This document shows, piece after piece, positions 1 to 11,434 of a DNA stretch of 64,000 nucleotides. The notes below the pieces were generated by a model. That model ran no database searches. It worked only from the letters and a program-made list of their open reading frames with translations, and was not told the origin of the DNA. A program made the translations under genes and the position numbers. The stretch lies in NCBI GenBank assembly GCA_029204225.1, contig CM055111.1:18825015-18889014 (forward strand), written 5' to 3'. The stretch's first letter is position 1, and every line of letters begins with the position of its first letter. This DNA comes from Diphasiastrum complanatum (taxonomy: Eukaryota > Streptophyta > Lycopodiopsida > Lycopodiales > Lycopodiaceae).

Positions 1-1085
1 AGATATTGTTGCAATTGTTGTATTTAAGTTCACCACTTTCAAATTTGTATAAATCATTTATATGAAATGGTTGGCCAACAACCTTGAACATTCCCTTGTT
101 GGAATAATTTCTTGCTAATGTTACTCGATATGGACGAGGAAGATAGGTTTTCTTAATTTCCACTTGAGAGAATGCTTCTTGAATTATTCTGAAAAATGTA
201 GAATAATCATTTTGCTAATTCCAGCATGATCACGTGCACCTTTTATCACATTTGCATCCAAATAAGTTTGATTCTTACTCAAAACTATCTATGTAATTTC
301 ATTTTCCATTTTTTGAAATCGATAATTTTCCATCATTGCTCTTGTTGACTTTCTTGGGAGAACATGACTTAAAGATTCTCGAATGCATGATCAATTTTTG
401 AAATAGTCCTTTGCAACCAAGCATGATCCGCAACACACATATCAAAGCCATATGATGTTTAGTCAGCAATAAAATTGATAATGCAATTGAAACAAACCAA
501 AAATTAAATAAAAATATACAACTAAAATAAAAAATTTATAATCTAACATACTTGAATGTCCGAATTCTTTTTTTCTGATTGCCGCTATGTAAAGATAAAC
601 CATCAATGTTCCTCTTCATTACTCTTTTTCGTTTCTTTTTCATCACTGTCTTTCTTGATCATTTTCACATCAACAATTGATTTTAAACTTTCGGATCACA
701 ACTTCTCCAATGATTCTGACATATCTTGGTTTTGATCTCTGAAGACTTGTTATTGTAGTATTCAACTCCGATATAACATGCTTGAGTGCAATGTTTTCAT
801 TACTAGAGTGTTGCACATAATATTGCAATTGTTCATTGGCACACTGCAAATGTTGATTGAGACTCAACAATTTGCATCATGCAAGCCAATGTCATGCAAC
901 CTTTGACAATATTCAAGTAATCCATTGTTTCCTTCACATACAAATCTGAGAAGATTACTAACGGACTTAAAATCTGGACATAAGCTGGTATCTGGATCTT
1001 CAGGATAATTGATCCATATGTGAGAAATTTCAACTAGTTTCGCTATTTTGGTCATATTTGTATGTTTGGCAATTGAGGCCAATTT
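1..1085 (-). pseudogene. Decayed coding-like stretch, unrecognised
   Basis: Read on the minus strand, 1-180 gives an open, normally composed peptide segment that includes KKTYLPRPYRVTLARNY and GMFKVVGQPFHINDLY. Further up the same strand, 670-870 and 864-1082 give short open pieces, one rich in Q/N/L and coiled-coil-like, one containing WINYPEDPDTSLCPDF. The pieces are in different frames and separated by stops, so this is at best a decayed or intron-split gene. I do not recognise the family. Its neighbours are all transposons, so a mobile-element origin is likely but not shown. Confidence 0.25.
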
Positions 1086-1321
1086 TCATATTAGACTTAG
1101 AGTTTGACTTTTCAAAGTTATATTGGTCTAAATTCATTTGAATAAACACTTTTTGAAAGTGTGGGAAAGTGTAGTACACGATTTATAGTAGATTCAAATT
1201 TGAGTAGTAGAGACATTGAATATAGTCACATAAATAGTAGGGTTTTTTTATTATGGAGGAAAACCAAAGTTTGAAATTAGGTTTGGACCTGTTATAAAAG
1301 GATGTAACTCATGGAAAGAGA

Positions 1322-1324
<3 letters not shown>

Positions 1325-1409
<85 letters not shown>
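1325..1409. repeat. (TC)n microsatellite
   Basis: About 42 uninterrupted TC units. The open frame across it (a poly-Ser-Leu peptide) is an artefact of the repeat. The stretch from 1410 to 1714 that follows holds no gene that I can see; it is AT-rich with several short repeats of the type aaaaaatcg. Confidence 0.97.
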
Positions 1410-1412
<3 letters not shown>

Positions 1413-1719
1413 CTCATCTCATGCTTATACATGGTTCTCTTGGGTCCATCCATCCATTGGTGCACTATATTGGTGATATCTTGCAATCTTGTGTGTAGAA
1501 TGCTTATTTTATGCTATTTTCGGATCCACACTATAAGTCGATATTTTTTCACAAAAAATCGGACTAATGTTGAGATTTTTTTTCTCAAAATTGTAAAAAA
1601 TCGACATCTAAAACCCGGTTATTAGCAAAAAATCAGCATATAGTTGCCTCTATGAAAGTGTCCCAGCCTGTCCCTAAAGTGGCTAGACATGTTATAGTAG
1701 AATTTTGTCACGGTCTCAA

Positions 1720-2513
1720 GGTGGGGTCGAAGGTCTTTCGTAGTATAGCCCTTCCGCCTTCAACAAAGGTTAGATCACTAGATAGGTGCCTAACTATGCA
1801 TAGATGCTACTTTTAGTTAATTTCCTACTTTCTCCCTTAACTCTACTCACCACTATACTACTCCTCTACACTAGCATTTAGCATAGTTTTGGTTGAAGGG
1901 AAGGGATGGAGAAGAAGAGATTGAGAAGAGAAGAGAAAGAGAGAGAAAGAGAGTGAGGGTGGAGGTTAGCTCAAATGCTCCAAGGTTGCTAATGGAAAAA
2001 CATTCACTATGGCAAACAATAAAACATGGAAATAGAAAACAATAGAAAATACAACCAAGAGCAATAGCAAGTAGTGAATAGAAAATGAGGATGCTTCTCT
2101 TCCAAAAATGATAGAGTTTCCTCCTTCTCATTAAGCATGAAAATAGTGTACAAATGGTGCCTTTTTATAAAATGGGAAAGGCCCTTGCCTCTCAATCTTA
2201 TTGGCTAATATTCACAATGATCCTAACCATTCATCTTGGACCCAACTTAATCCAAGGGTCCACAAAAAGTACATTGGAAATCACAAGATTCATGTGAGTC
2301 CCAATTTGGACCCAACTCTAAAAAGTGATCTTTAAGTTTAAAAATGACATTGGTCCTCTAGTTTTATTTTAATTACAAGGCCCATTATTTTATTTACAAC
2401 TTCAATTGCGTGCACATTGGGCCATGGGCTTATACACGCAAGATGCCATGCCCTCACAACACATTTTATTAGAGTTTTTATTTATTTACACTTTGTTGGG
2501 AATACCCCCAACA
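1720..2513 (-). repeat. 3' LTR of the gypsy element
   Basis: Aligns along its length with 9475-10296. On the minus strand it begins TGTTGGGGGTATTCCC and ends near CTTCGACCCCACC. It lacks the short duplicated piece (tctttaactctactcc) found in the other LTR and has lost one base in the CCGCCTGTCA tract. The integrase ORF runs directly into it, with no clear polypurine tract at the join. Confidence 0.93.
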
Positions 2514-3595
2514 GGACTCACGACCTGAAGTAGTGCCAATCCCTCGGCACTCTGCCGGTTTAGTAGAGCGTTCTCTTGGACCGCCTCTGGTGGATGAGAT
2601 ATCCCGTAACGTCTTCCATGAAGTTGAGATGGTCTAGTTTCTTCAAGTCCTTTGTGGATCACGAAGAATTCATCCAACAGGACCTTGATGGTCTCGTTGA
2701 TGAAATGGCTTCCGCGATCACTAACTAGTTCCACCGGGCACCCGAAGCGCACAATGATATTTTCATAAAGGAACTTGGAAGTGGTCCTAGCGTCTGTTAC
2801 TCGTACTGCCTTGGCTTCGACCCATTTGGTGAGGTAGTCTGTGGCTACGATTATGTATCGAGCCTGGGAACTCCTTGCTGCAGGGTGAATTGGACCAATA
2901 TAATCCAATCCCCATTTTTTGAACAGTGCTTGGGCTAAGACTGGGTGCAGTAGATCATAGTTAAATCTCATTAATCTTCTTGCCCTTTGGCACACATCGT
3001 ACTTTTTTAAGTATTCCTCTATGTCTTTATGAATCGTTGGCCACCAACATCCTGATTGCAGGATCTCGCAAACTATAATGTTAGATGCAAAATGACCTCC
3101 ACCCATGCCTTCAAGTGAAAGTGAAATGATCTGGGTGGTCTCATGAAGATGAATACACCGCCGAAGAATTTCGTCTGGACCTCTTCGGTACAACTGGCCG
3201 ACAATCAGTTGATAAGGTCTAGCTTTCAAGATCGATTTTCGCTGTTCCGCCTTTGGTAGTGATTTGTCTGGTTGGCCCCAGATTAGATATTCAACAATGT
3301 CAGTAGCCCATTCTGGTACTGTATCCACGTAAAATAAGGCAGCATCTGCCAGCTCATCATCGGGTTGGGTTGCAATCTCCTTTCCCTTGATTCGTGACAC
3401 ATGATCTGCCATGTAGTGTTGTTTTCCCTTGCGAACTACTATCTGAAAATCAAATTCCAACAACAACAGGAGCCATCTGGTGATTCTCGTGTTGCAAGTT
3501 TTATTAACGAGATATAGCAAGGGTTGATGGTCCGTATAAAAAGCAAAATGTGTGGCCATCAAATAGTGTCGAAACTTCTTAACCGCATAGATCAT
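2486..3595 (-). pseudogene. Gypsy RNase H end and truncated integrase
   Basis: Begins with MIYAVKKFRHYL and FYTDHQPLLYLVNK (RNase H), then the integrase zinc-binding region (HLHETTQIISLSLEGMGGGH... CDVCQRA-like) and the core: GLDYIGPI with the first catalytic Asp and LVSDRGSHF with the second. The third catalytic residue (Glu in the usual HPQANGQxE block) is absent: after VIHKGLEETRPSQLHG the sequence becomes unlike any integrase. The frame then runs into the LTR, where the last residues (GGIPNKV) are LTR-encoded. A deletion or frame change removed the integrase C-terminus and the normal 3' internal region. Confidence 0.85.
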
Positions 3596-3607
3596 TTCCA
3601 GTGCTTC

Positions 3608-4819
3608 TCACTCTGTGGTTGAATAGTTCATTTTGGTATCACTGAGTTGTCGGCTTGCAAATCGGATTGGAAAATTCTTTTTGTGCTTACCTGGCTGGGT
3701 TAAGACTGCTCCAACTGCATACTTCGATGCGTCCGTATGCACATGGAACTCAATGGACCAATTGGGTGATCGTAGGATTGGTGGTGAGACCAATGCATCC
3801 TTAATCTTCTGGAAAGCCTTTAGAGCTTCCTCATTCCAATGTGGATCCGTTGTGAGCTTGTAAATTGGTTTGGCTAACTCCGCAAAATCAAGAATGAAGA
3901 TCCTATAATAGTTAGCATGACCCATGAAAATGTAGACCTCGCAGATCGTCCCCGGTGGTGGTAGATCAACAATGATTCTGATCTTTGATAGATCTGTGGC
4001 GATTCCGTGTATTGACACTATATGGCCGAGTATCAAGCCATGTGTCACCCAGAATTGACATTTTTCTAGATTCAGGGAGATCTGGTATTTGCGACATTTT
4101 TGTAGCACCTTCTCCAAATTGGATAAGTGTTCTGAATCTGGTCCATGCACGCACAGATCGTCCAAGAAAATTTTCAGATATTTTTGCAAATAATCTTTGA
4201 ATGTCGTGTGCATGACTCGTTGGAAAGTGCTTGGGGCATTGCAAAGTCCGAATTGCATCACTTTATAGTCATAAGTTCTCCATTTTGTGGCGAATGCTAT
4301 CTTGTGTTGGTACTGGGGGGCTATTTTCACCTGGTTGTAGCTACTGAAGCCATCCAGAAAACTATAGGCTTCGTCGCCAGCTACTCTATCAAGGACACTT
4401 TCCGTAAATGGGAAAGGAAAATGGTCCTTCTTGGTGACTGCATTAAGTGCCTTCAGATTCACACAGATATGCATTTTGACATTCTTCTTGGGTACTATAA
4501 CTATCGGTGATACCCATTCCGTGTGCTCGATTTCGTAAATTAAAACTGCATCCATAAGTTTTTGCAACTCTTGCTTGATCAGTTATGTATAATTCGGATT
4601 GCAGCGGTAGTAACGGCTTACCTTGGGGACTGCTCCGTCCACCAAAGGTATGGTATGCTGGACTACTATTGGCAGAATGCCCTTTAGATCACTATAGCTC
4701 CAGGCAAAACAGTCTTTATATTCCACCAACAAGGATCGCAGTCTCTTGAACTGCGTGGGTGTTAACTGCTCTCCCACATGCACTATCCTTTCTTCTTCTC
4801 CTGGTTCCGCAAGATTCAT
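3608..4819 (-). pseudogene. Gypsy reverse transcriptase with start of RNase H
   Basis: Two in-frame pieces (4583-4819, 3608-4567) split by a TAA. RT landmarks are in order: WVSPIVIVPKK, CVNLKALNAVTKKDHFPFPF, YSFLDGFSSYNQVKIAP, FGLCNAPSTFQRVM, and the catalytic box as FLDD in place of YxDD. RNase H starts with HVHTDASKYAVGAVLTQ and the ORF ends at MNYSTTE followed by TGA where related elements keep an arginine codon, so a CGA to TGA change is likely. The reading frame continues after that stop into the RNase H-integrase ORF. Confidence 0.9.
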
Positions 4820-6410
4820 CGGCTGTGTTCGCGCAGGTCCCTTGAAGACTTGTTACGCTGGTGCCTCGTTGGGCTTGAGGCATCATGATTACCACATCAT
4901 CCAATGTATAATTCTTGAAAGTATCAGGCATCTCATGAACTGAAGCTCGTTGAGATTCCTCTTTCAGCATATTGATCTTGGCCCGACTAGTCATTTTTTT
5001 ATTTTCTGTCATCTTTGTAGAAGATGATGTTGTATATGAGTCCAACTTGATTGACTTCAAGGAATCCAACACCTTCTTCTTGCTCTTTTTTGTCATTTTG
5101 ATGGGTTCATCCTTGTTGTCTTTCTTTGGGACTGCTATGACATTCGCCTCATGGTTGCGAATATCAACGTCTACTGTAGCTATTGCCTCTTCGGGTAGGT
5201 CACTCCATCGGATCACCTGGTTGTAGCGTTGCTTCAACTGATTCTTCTTATTCGCAGGTGTCTTGGGTGGTTCGATCCTTGAGACTTTCGCCATAGCAGA
5301 CCTTTGTGGTGGTTGAGCTGGTACCTTCTTGGTTCCATAATGATCTGGGTCCATGTGGTGTAGGACTTGTTCATCAGTCAACTCAATTTCCTTATTATAA
5401 GTTAGAGCATGTTGCCAAAGGACTAGATCATCGTCCACTGGGTTCTCAATCGGCTCCGCTGACAGCCATGCTACGTTTATCATATTCACTCCAAATGTAA
5501 ATGGTGTGTCCATAGTGTAACATTTGGGTGAAGATGTACTCGGTTCTGGATCTGATTCATATTGACATGCCTGGCAGTCAATGGTTGCTAATGCATCCGT
5601 CCATCTTATGACATCCGTCTCTAAATGATAGTGACATCCCTTGGCTGGCCTTGGGCGGTCAATCGTATGATCTGTCGTGGATGATCCGTCATCAGCTTTG
5701 GTTGCAATAGGTTTCACCGCCCATGTGGTTGGATCTACCTTTACAGCCTGTTCTTTGTTCTCGAAGGTGAGTTTCCCTGTACCCCAGTTCTGTACTACTT
5801 GCACAGCCCTCAACCATGGTCTTCCCAGTAAAATACGGTATGCAAATGGAGATTCAGGTATATCCATGACCACAAAAGTAATCACATAATGCATGTCTGC
5901 TATCTTTACAGGAATATCAGCAACTACACCTTTTGGTTTCACACATGATTAATCTGCTAGCTTGATGGCAAATCTGGCTGGCTTCAGTCCTTGTAATTCT
6001 CATTTTTTGTACAAAGTAGCGGAGATCAGATTGACGCCTGATCCTCCATCTACCACTGCCGCCTCGTCCTCGTATCTCTTGTGTTTGATTGGCAAAGTGA
6101 TGTTGTGTTCCTCACTTTCCCATGTTGCTCCGATGTGGAGGACGTTACTTGTTTCATCATAGCCCGCACAATAGATGGGCTCAGGCGCTACTGGCTCCTC
6201 ATCCGCCTTGGCCCATTCAGCTAAAAGGCTTTTCGCTTGTGGTGCAATCCGCAGTAGATCCCCGAGGGGTAAACTAACATGGCTTGACAACAAGAGTGTG
6301 AGCCTTTCAGTGCGTGGTTCCTCAGGCTCCACCATGTGAAAAGGTGGTTCATGTTGGTGCAACCGATCATTCTGATCAGTCGCAGTGGTGAGCCTATTTG
6401 CAGATCCCAT
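4716..6410 (-). pseudogene. Gypsy protease and linker region
   Basis: Two open pieces in one frame, 6000-6410 and 4716-5942, separated by stops. The first ends in VVDGGSGVNLIS, which matches the gypsy aspartic-protease active-site region, although the usual D-S/T-G is D-G-G here. The second begins with VKIADMHYVITFVVMDI and ILLGRPWL, the C-terminal flap and core of the same protease fold. The long remainder (about 300 residues, charged, Lys-rich) is a linker towards reverse transcriptase that I do not recognise. Protease would normally cut Gag-Pol into its working parts; this copy cannot make it whole. Confidence 0.75.
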
Positions 6411-6445
6411 TTGACTCTGACTGGAGGTTCTGTGGGATTGTTTCG

Positions 6446-7078
6446 TTATTGCTCTTTTTCCTCCTCTTGTGCTTTTTGTACCCAGTGTCTTATTTTCTGG
6501 TATTGTCTTCTCTCTTTCCTCACATTTGGATATGGTTCTGAAGTTGAGGGTTGGTCGTCAATGACCGATGGTGGTGGTGAGGGAGCCACTTCCTTCCTCT
6601 TCTGTGCTCGCGTAACAGCTAACACAGGAGCGTAGTCGTGTCGTCCTTTCGATGGCATCCCTACTGAAACTACTGATTGATGTATGACAATGAGGTTAAG
6701 AGGTGCATTGGTTCTAGGTTTAAATGGACAATTCTTGAAACAATGTCCATGACTGCAATCCCGGTAGGAGGTTGTATATTGTCCTTTGTAGGGACATTCT
6801 GCAATTTTGTGTCCCTTGCCGCACCCGTAGCAGCCGTAATTTCTTCCACCTTGACGTTGAGTTTGAACTACATAGGCTGAAACATATTCATTTATGGCAG
6901 GATCCATAAATGGTTCATCTGGTCTGTACCACTGTTGCTGCTCAAGTTGAGGTGATATTTGCAATTCTCTTTCTACTGTTGTCAGGTTTACATGGGCCAC
7001 TTGTTGATTGGCTGGCCCTGGTGGAGTAGGTAAGGCCATGCGTTGTGGTTGATTGGGTGTGCCATACCTTGGTGCCAC
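6446..7078 (-). pseudogene. Gypsy gag, nucleocapsid zinc-knuckle part
   Basis: An open stretch of 210 codons in the same frame as the capsid ORF. About one-third in it carries CYGCGKGHKIAEC, a CCHC knuckle with CX2CX3HX4C spacing, one residue shorter than the usual CX2CX4HX4C. A second, degenerate knuckle follows (CSHGHCFKNC). The C-terminal half is basic and proline-rich. Such knuckles bind the genomic RNA during packaging. The altered first spacing could be a lineage feature or a mutation; only family alignment would tell. Confidence 0.8.
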
Positions 7079-7405
7079 GTTAGGTGCCCCTTGATGATAA
7101 GGATAAGAAGTCTGATAAGGACTTCTCTTCTATTGAACAACCTTGGGGTTAAACGGGCAAAATACCGTATCGTGCAATGTTGCATTGCACAGATGGTAGA
7201 ATCTATGTGTCAGTCTCAGATTTTGCTTTAGGACTAAACACTCATTCACTGTATGGTTTTGCATGCATACTGAACACCATATATTTTCTCATCGAGGATA
7301 CTGCAGCTGGGTTGGTTCCGGTTGATGTGGAGTTACTGCTACAGTTCCTTGTAAGGCCTTCAGTTTCTGGTCAAACTGCACCGTAAGTTGCTCCATCTGC
7401 TGTTT

Positions 7406-8000
7406 CTATAATTTTATCATTTGCTCCAACAATAGTTTTGTGGATAGAGCGGATGCGTTTGATGATGATGATGCGATCGAGGGAGTAGGAGTGTGGGTGG
7501 AAGGATATTTGTCGTTAGATCCCTCATCCTCTTCCCTGATGGCATCTTCCATAGCTTCTTGTAGAGTAGAATACTGCTCTCGTCTTTTCAGTTCTCTTCT
7601 GATGCTTTGTGGTAACCCGACTAGGAACCACATGATCACCGCATGATCGAGAGTCAGGGCTGCACTACACTCGGGTCGTAGATGTTTGACTCGTTCAATA
7701 TAGTCCCGGACCCTTTCTCGTTTTCCCATCTTGACTTTGCTTAGCAGGAGAAACGGGTCTTCCAGGAACTTTCTTGGTTTAAAGCGCGTAATGAGAGCCG
7801 CTTTAACCGCTTCCCAAGTGGATTTCTCTTCCTTCGACAAGTTGAAAAACCAATCATGAGCCACTGCAAGTAAGGACATAGGGGATAGCATCAGCTTCTC
7901 TACAGGTGTCCGTTCACCGTAGATTTCACAAGCTTGCTCGTAGATCTGGAGGAATCGGATGGGATATGAGGATACGTCGTATTTTGGTATCTCCATCCAT
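7406..8000 (-). pseudogene. Gypsy gag, capsid part
   Basis: A 196-codon open stretch with the Retrotrans_gag pattern: YPIRFLQIYEQACEIYGE, then WFFNLSKEEKSTWEAVKAALITRF (a WxxF...W...F series) and VKMGKRERVRDYIERVKHLR. This is the capsid domain that forms the virus-like particle. It is followed by an acidic and Ser-rich linker ending near LLLEQMIKL. The first Met may not be the original start, because coding-like sequence continues upstream in other frames (to about 8360). Gag is broken: the next part (7078-6446) is in the same frame but beyond stops. Confidence 0.85.
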
Positions 8001-8399
8001 GGTGCTATTCAAACTGCATGCAAGGGTGCGATAGGTACGGGTTGGCCCATTGGATCCATTGGTGCTGGTTCCGGTTCTGCCTCTTGTTGCACAGTTGCTA
8101 ATCTGGGAAGGTGTGGTGTCTGATTTGCTATCCTTCGTGCTATTGATCATCCGGATCTCAGATTCTTCCGATGGTGGGTTCCAAAGTGATTGAATCTTGC
8201 TTATACAATAGGATACAGTCTGGATCTTCAAGGATCTGATTGATCTGATCGGCCGGAATGAATCTTAGGCCTTTTGCGGTGGTTTTTCCTTGATAGATTT
8301 TTATTCCTTGCATTGATTGACCTGAGATTTTAATCGTAGCTGGATCTGATGCAGATCTTTCCACTGATCTGGTCTGCGAGGGTTATCTTGTGCAAGGGT

Positions 8400-9453
8400 T
8401 GGCTGTGCGAGGGTTCTTTAGTTATTTTTGCAGGCAAAAAACTTGATATCTTTCAGATCTCTGGGAAGTAACTCTTGCAAGCTTCACAGTAGCTAGATAT
8501 GGGTCAGATCTCACTATAGAATTCTCTGCAAGAGTTAACTCTCACAAGAAGTGAAAATTTCACTATCTACGAGGGTTCAAAATCACTTTTTGTGCTTGAT
8601 CTTCACCAAATCTTCATACTAACTCTCGCAGGCTTCATCACTGATGTAATTTGACATTCTGAATCGATTGAGAGGGTTTGCGAGAGTTCTTACTGGAAGA
8701 ATTTGCTGGATCTTCACTTTTTAGTGATTTGTTTGCACTTAAATCCAATTTTTTGCTCACTGGAATCAAACTAACTCTCGCAAGCTCTTCTGTGTCCTGG
8801 TCTCACTGAGATGGAACTTCAGAATCCTCTACGAGAGTTCTTGACCACTGGAACTGAAAATTTCACTGTCTGCGAGGGATCACTGGTACTTTCCCATCTT
8901 TTTCTCACTGGGAACTCTTGCACAGGCACATAATCATCAAACTAACTCTTACAAGCTTCTCTGTGTCTTGGTCTCACTGAGATGGAACTTCAGAGGGCTC
9001 TGCGAGAGTTCTTATGAAGATTTGAATTTTTTTGGATTTTTTTCAAAGGTTTTTTGAATTTTTTATGATTTTTCTCTAATTTTTACAATCTGCTTGGAAC
9101 TAATTCTCGCAGGCTTCTATGCAGGTCTATGACAGTACCTTGGAGCTGCTGCTAGTCATGCAAGGGTTAATTCCCACTGATTCTGGAGATATAAAAATAT
9201 GATGAGTTTTATTTTGGCTCTTTTCCCTCCAAAATACAGATTGGTGTGTTTTTTGAGTTTTTTGGATGATTGGTTCAAGCCCTTAGAGGTTGTTCAGGAC
9301 CTCCTCTACCCTCTCACACCTCCTCCGCTAGCTGTGAGTAGTCCAAACACAAAAAAATATAGAAAACTAACTCTAAACTCCCAAAAATCTACCTAAACTA
9401 CTCTAAAAAGCAAGAAAATAGCTAAAATGCAACTAAACTAGTTAGTGGAAACC
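8400..9453 (-). repeat. Gypsy 5' leader with internal diverged repeats
   Basis: This is untranslated leader between the primer site and gag. It is built from imperfect repeats: 8768-8860 and 8939-9016 share a phrase of about 75 bp (from 'aactaactct' through 'gatggaacttcag' to 'gagagttctt'). Shorter versions of 'ctcgcaagctt' and 'tgcgagagttc' recur from 8390 to 9170. No ORF in it looks real. Confidence 0.7.
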
Positions 9454-9473
9454 TATCCCAGGCAACGGCGCCA
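9454..9473 (-). promoter_or_regulatory. Primer-binding site, tRNA-Asp type
   Basis: On the minus strand, one base after the LTR, the sequence begins TGGCGCCGTTGCC and continues into GGGAT. Compared with the remembered 3' end of plant tRNA-Asp(GUC), 18 of the 19 terminal positions pair, with one mismatch. This fixes the element's orientation and marks the 9475-10296 LTR as the 5' one. Confidence 0.85.
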
Positions 9474-9474
9474 C

Positions 9475-10296
9475 GGTGGGGTCGAAGATCTTTCGTAGTA
9501 TAGCCCTTCCGCCTGTCAACAAAGGTTAGATCACTAGATAGGTGCCTAATTATGCATAGATGCTACTTTTAGTTAATTTCCTACTTTCTCCCTTAACTCT
9601 ACTCACCACTATACTACTCCTCTTTAACTCTACTCCTCTACACTATCATTCAGCATAGTTTTGGTTGAAGGGAAGGGATGGAGAAGAAGAGATTGAGAAG
9701 AGAAGAGAAAGAGAGAGAAAGAGAGTGAGGGTGGAGGTTAGCTCAAATGCTCCTTATGCTTGCTAATGGAAAAACATTCACTATGGCAAACAATAAAACA
9801 TGGAAATAGAAAGCAATAGAAAATACAACCAAGAGCAATAGCAAGTAGTGAATAGCAAATGAGGATGCTTCTCTTCCAAAAATGGTAGAGTTTTCTCCTT
9901 CTCATTAAGCATGGAAATAGTGTACAAATGGTGCCTTTTTATAAAATGGGGAAGGCCCTTGCCCCTCAATCTTATTGGCTAATATTCACAATGATCCTAA
10001 CCATTCATCTTGGACCCAACTTGATCCAAGGGTCCACAAAAAGTACATTAGAAATCACAAGATTCATGTGAGTCCCAATTTGGACCCAACTCTAAAAAGT
10101 GATCTCTAAGTTTAAAAATGACATTGGGCCTCTAGTTTTATTTTAATTACAAGGCCCAAGTCAAGTTTATTTTATTTACAACTTCAATTGCGTGCTCATT
10201 GGGCCATGGGCTTATACACGAAGGATGCCATGCCCTCGCAACACATTTTATTGGAGTATTTTATTTATTTACACTTTATTGGGAATACCCCCGACA
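9475..10296 (-). repeat. 5' LTR of the gypsy element
   Basis: This copy lies next to the primer-binding site, so it is the promoter-bearing LTR of the minus-strand element. A TATA-like TATAAAA sits on the minus strand at about 9943-9937, with pyrimidine-rich sequence further downstream at 9680-9730. The U5 end (9495-9518 on the plus strand) carries two exact tRNA-Asp-like blocks, GTAGTATAG and CCGCCTGTCA. Confidence 0.93.
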
Positions 10297-10302
10297 CTCA
10301 AG

Positions 10303-11430
10303 AACCGTAAAAAATATTTGATATATGTCAATTTTTGTAAAGCCGAACGAAAAGTGCTGGTCCACCTAGAATTGGGTCCTGTGAAAAATAGGATGTAGAA
10401 CTTTGTAAATATTGTGTATAATTGGGTTGCACACATGGAAGACCAAGATGCCACGTGGCAACCCACTCCTAATGTGGGTTAGGTTAATTCAAGAGAGTTG
10501 GTCATGTCTATTTGGTGCTCATCCCTACTTTATAGGACCTACACCTAAGTTTAAGGTGAAAATTTGACCAACTAGCTACCTACCAAGCATAAGTCTAGGA
10601 TCTAGGCTAAAGTTTCATTTTAGGGCAAGAAGGGTGAGTTTACTTCCTTATTATATGCTGGAAATCCACCTAACTTCAAGAAGGAAGTCAAATTTGCTAT
10701 GTATTCCAAACTCCCATAGTGAGAAGAGAGAAAACGTTTTGGAGCTCATTGGCAATCTCAAGCTAGTTCACTATGTACATTGAGTTTTTGTAATTCAAAT
10801 GAAACCAAATCAATTTCTACTTGTTTCTAAGTTTTAAGGCCATACTATAGCCTGTAGTACACACGTGTGGACTCGGATTTGGGTCTTTGATCTTGTTTAT
10901 TGATTATCCATACTTGTTATGTGTCAAATTGGTAATCTAGATCAAGATTTATTTTCTAGTTTTTTGATGCATTGTTAAGCAAACACATTTAATAATTATT
11001 TTAAAACCTATGTTCCTTCAAACCCAAGTTCCTATAAGCACATCTATAGGCTTAACCAGTGTAAAACATAAAGGTTGTGCCTTGTGATTGCACAGCAGTG
11101 TGGAACTAGGAAAATATCTGCAAAAACACGTATGAATGAGTGAGATCTAGTAGACAACACGAGCATCATATGATCAAACTCTGAGTAGCATTACTGTTGA
11201 TGTATTAATTTTTGATACATGTTATAAAACATGTACAAAGGCAAAAAAATTTATTTTTCGAAGATATAGCTTAGTAGACTTAAGAAAGAGCCAAATCTAC
11301 AGTAACAGGCACTCATCCGACTGGATTAATAATTCACAAATTGGTGGAAAAACATGGTTCAACAAAGTTAGCAATACCTTAAACTATCACAAAATATTAT
11401 GCATATCTAAATGTTCAGATGTTCCTTAAC
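10303..11430. other. AT-rich intergenic stretch, nothing recognised
   Basis: No coding region, RNA gene or repeat boundary is visible here on either strand. Short open frames are brief and of random composition. It would be the place to look for downstream exons of the NEK-like relic, but I found none. Confidence 0.5.
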
Positions 11431-11434
11431 TTAC

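Larger units (their letters stand above)
1720..10296 (-). mobile_element. Ty3/gypsy LTR retrotransposon, decayed
   Basis: Two LTRs (1720-2513 and 9475-10296) flank a polyprotein region read on the minus strand in the order gag, zinc knuckle, protease, reverse transcriptase, RNase H, integrase. That order identifies Ty3/gypsy. A 5-bp direct repeat CTCAA lies at 1715-1719 and 10297-10301 (the next base G also matches, so the edge may move by one or two bases). The primer-binding site matches tRNA-Asp, as is common in the plant Athila/Tat side of gypsy, but the clade is only suggested. The LTRs differ by a 16-bp duplication and many substitutions, and the coding region has several stops and frame changes, so this copy is old and not autonomous. 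Confidence 0.95.

Noticed and set aside
1311-1625. ORF of 104 codons rich in Ser-Leu
   Set aside because: It is a translation of the (TC)n microsatellite; the rest has no protein-like pattern. The similar ORF at 28299-28517 is rejected for the same reason.
3966-5889. Plus-strand ORFs inside the gypsy RT and linker region
   Set aside because: They are antisense shadows of the minus-strand polyprotein with no domain pattern of their own. The same applies to plus-strand ORFs at 57104-60765 over copia A.
9495-9518. Possible tRNA-Asp gene in the gypsy LTR
   Set aside because: Only two short blocks match; the acceptor stem, T-arm and full cloverleaf cannot be formed, and the other LTR has lost a base in the same place. 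Better read as a U5 motif.
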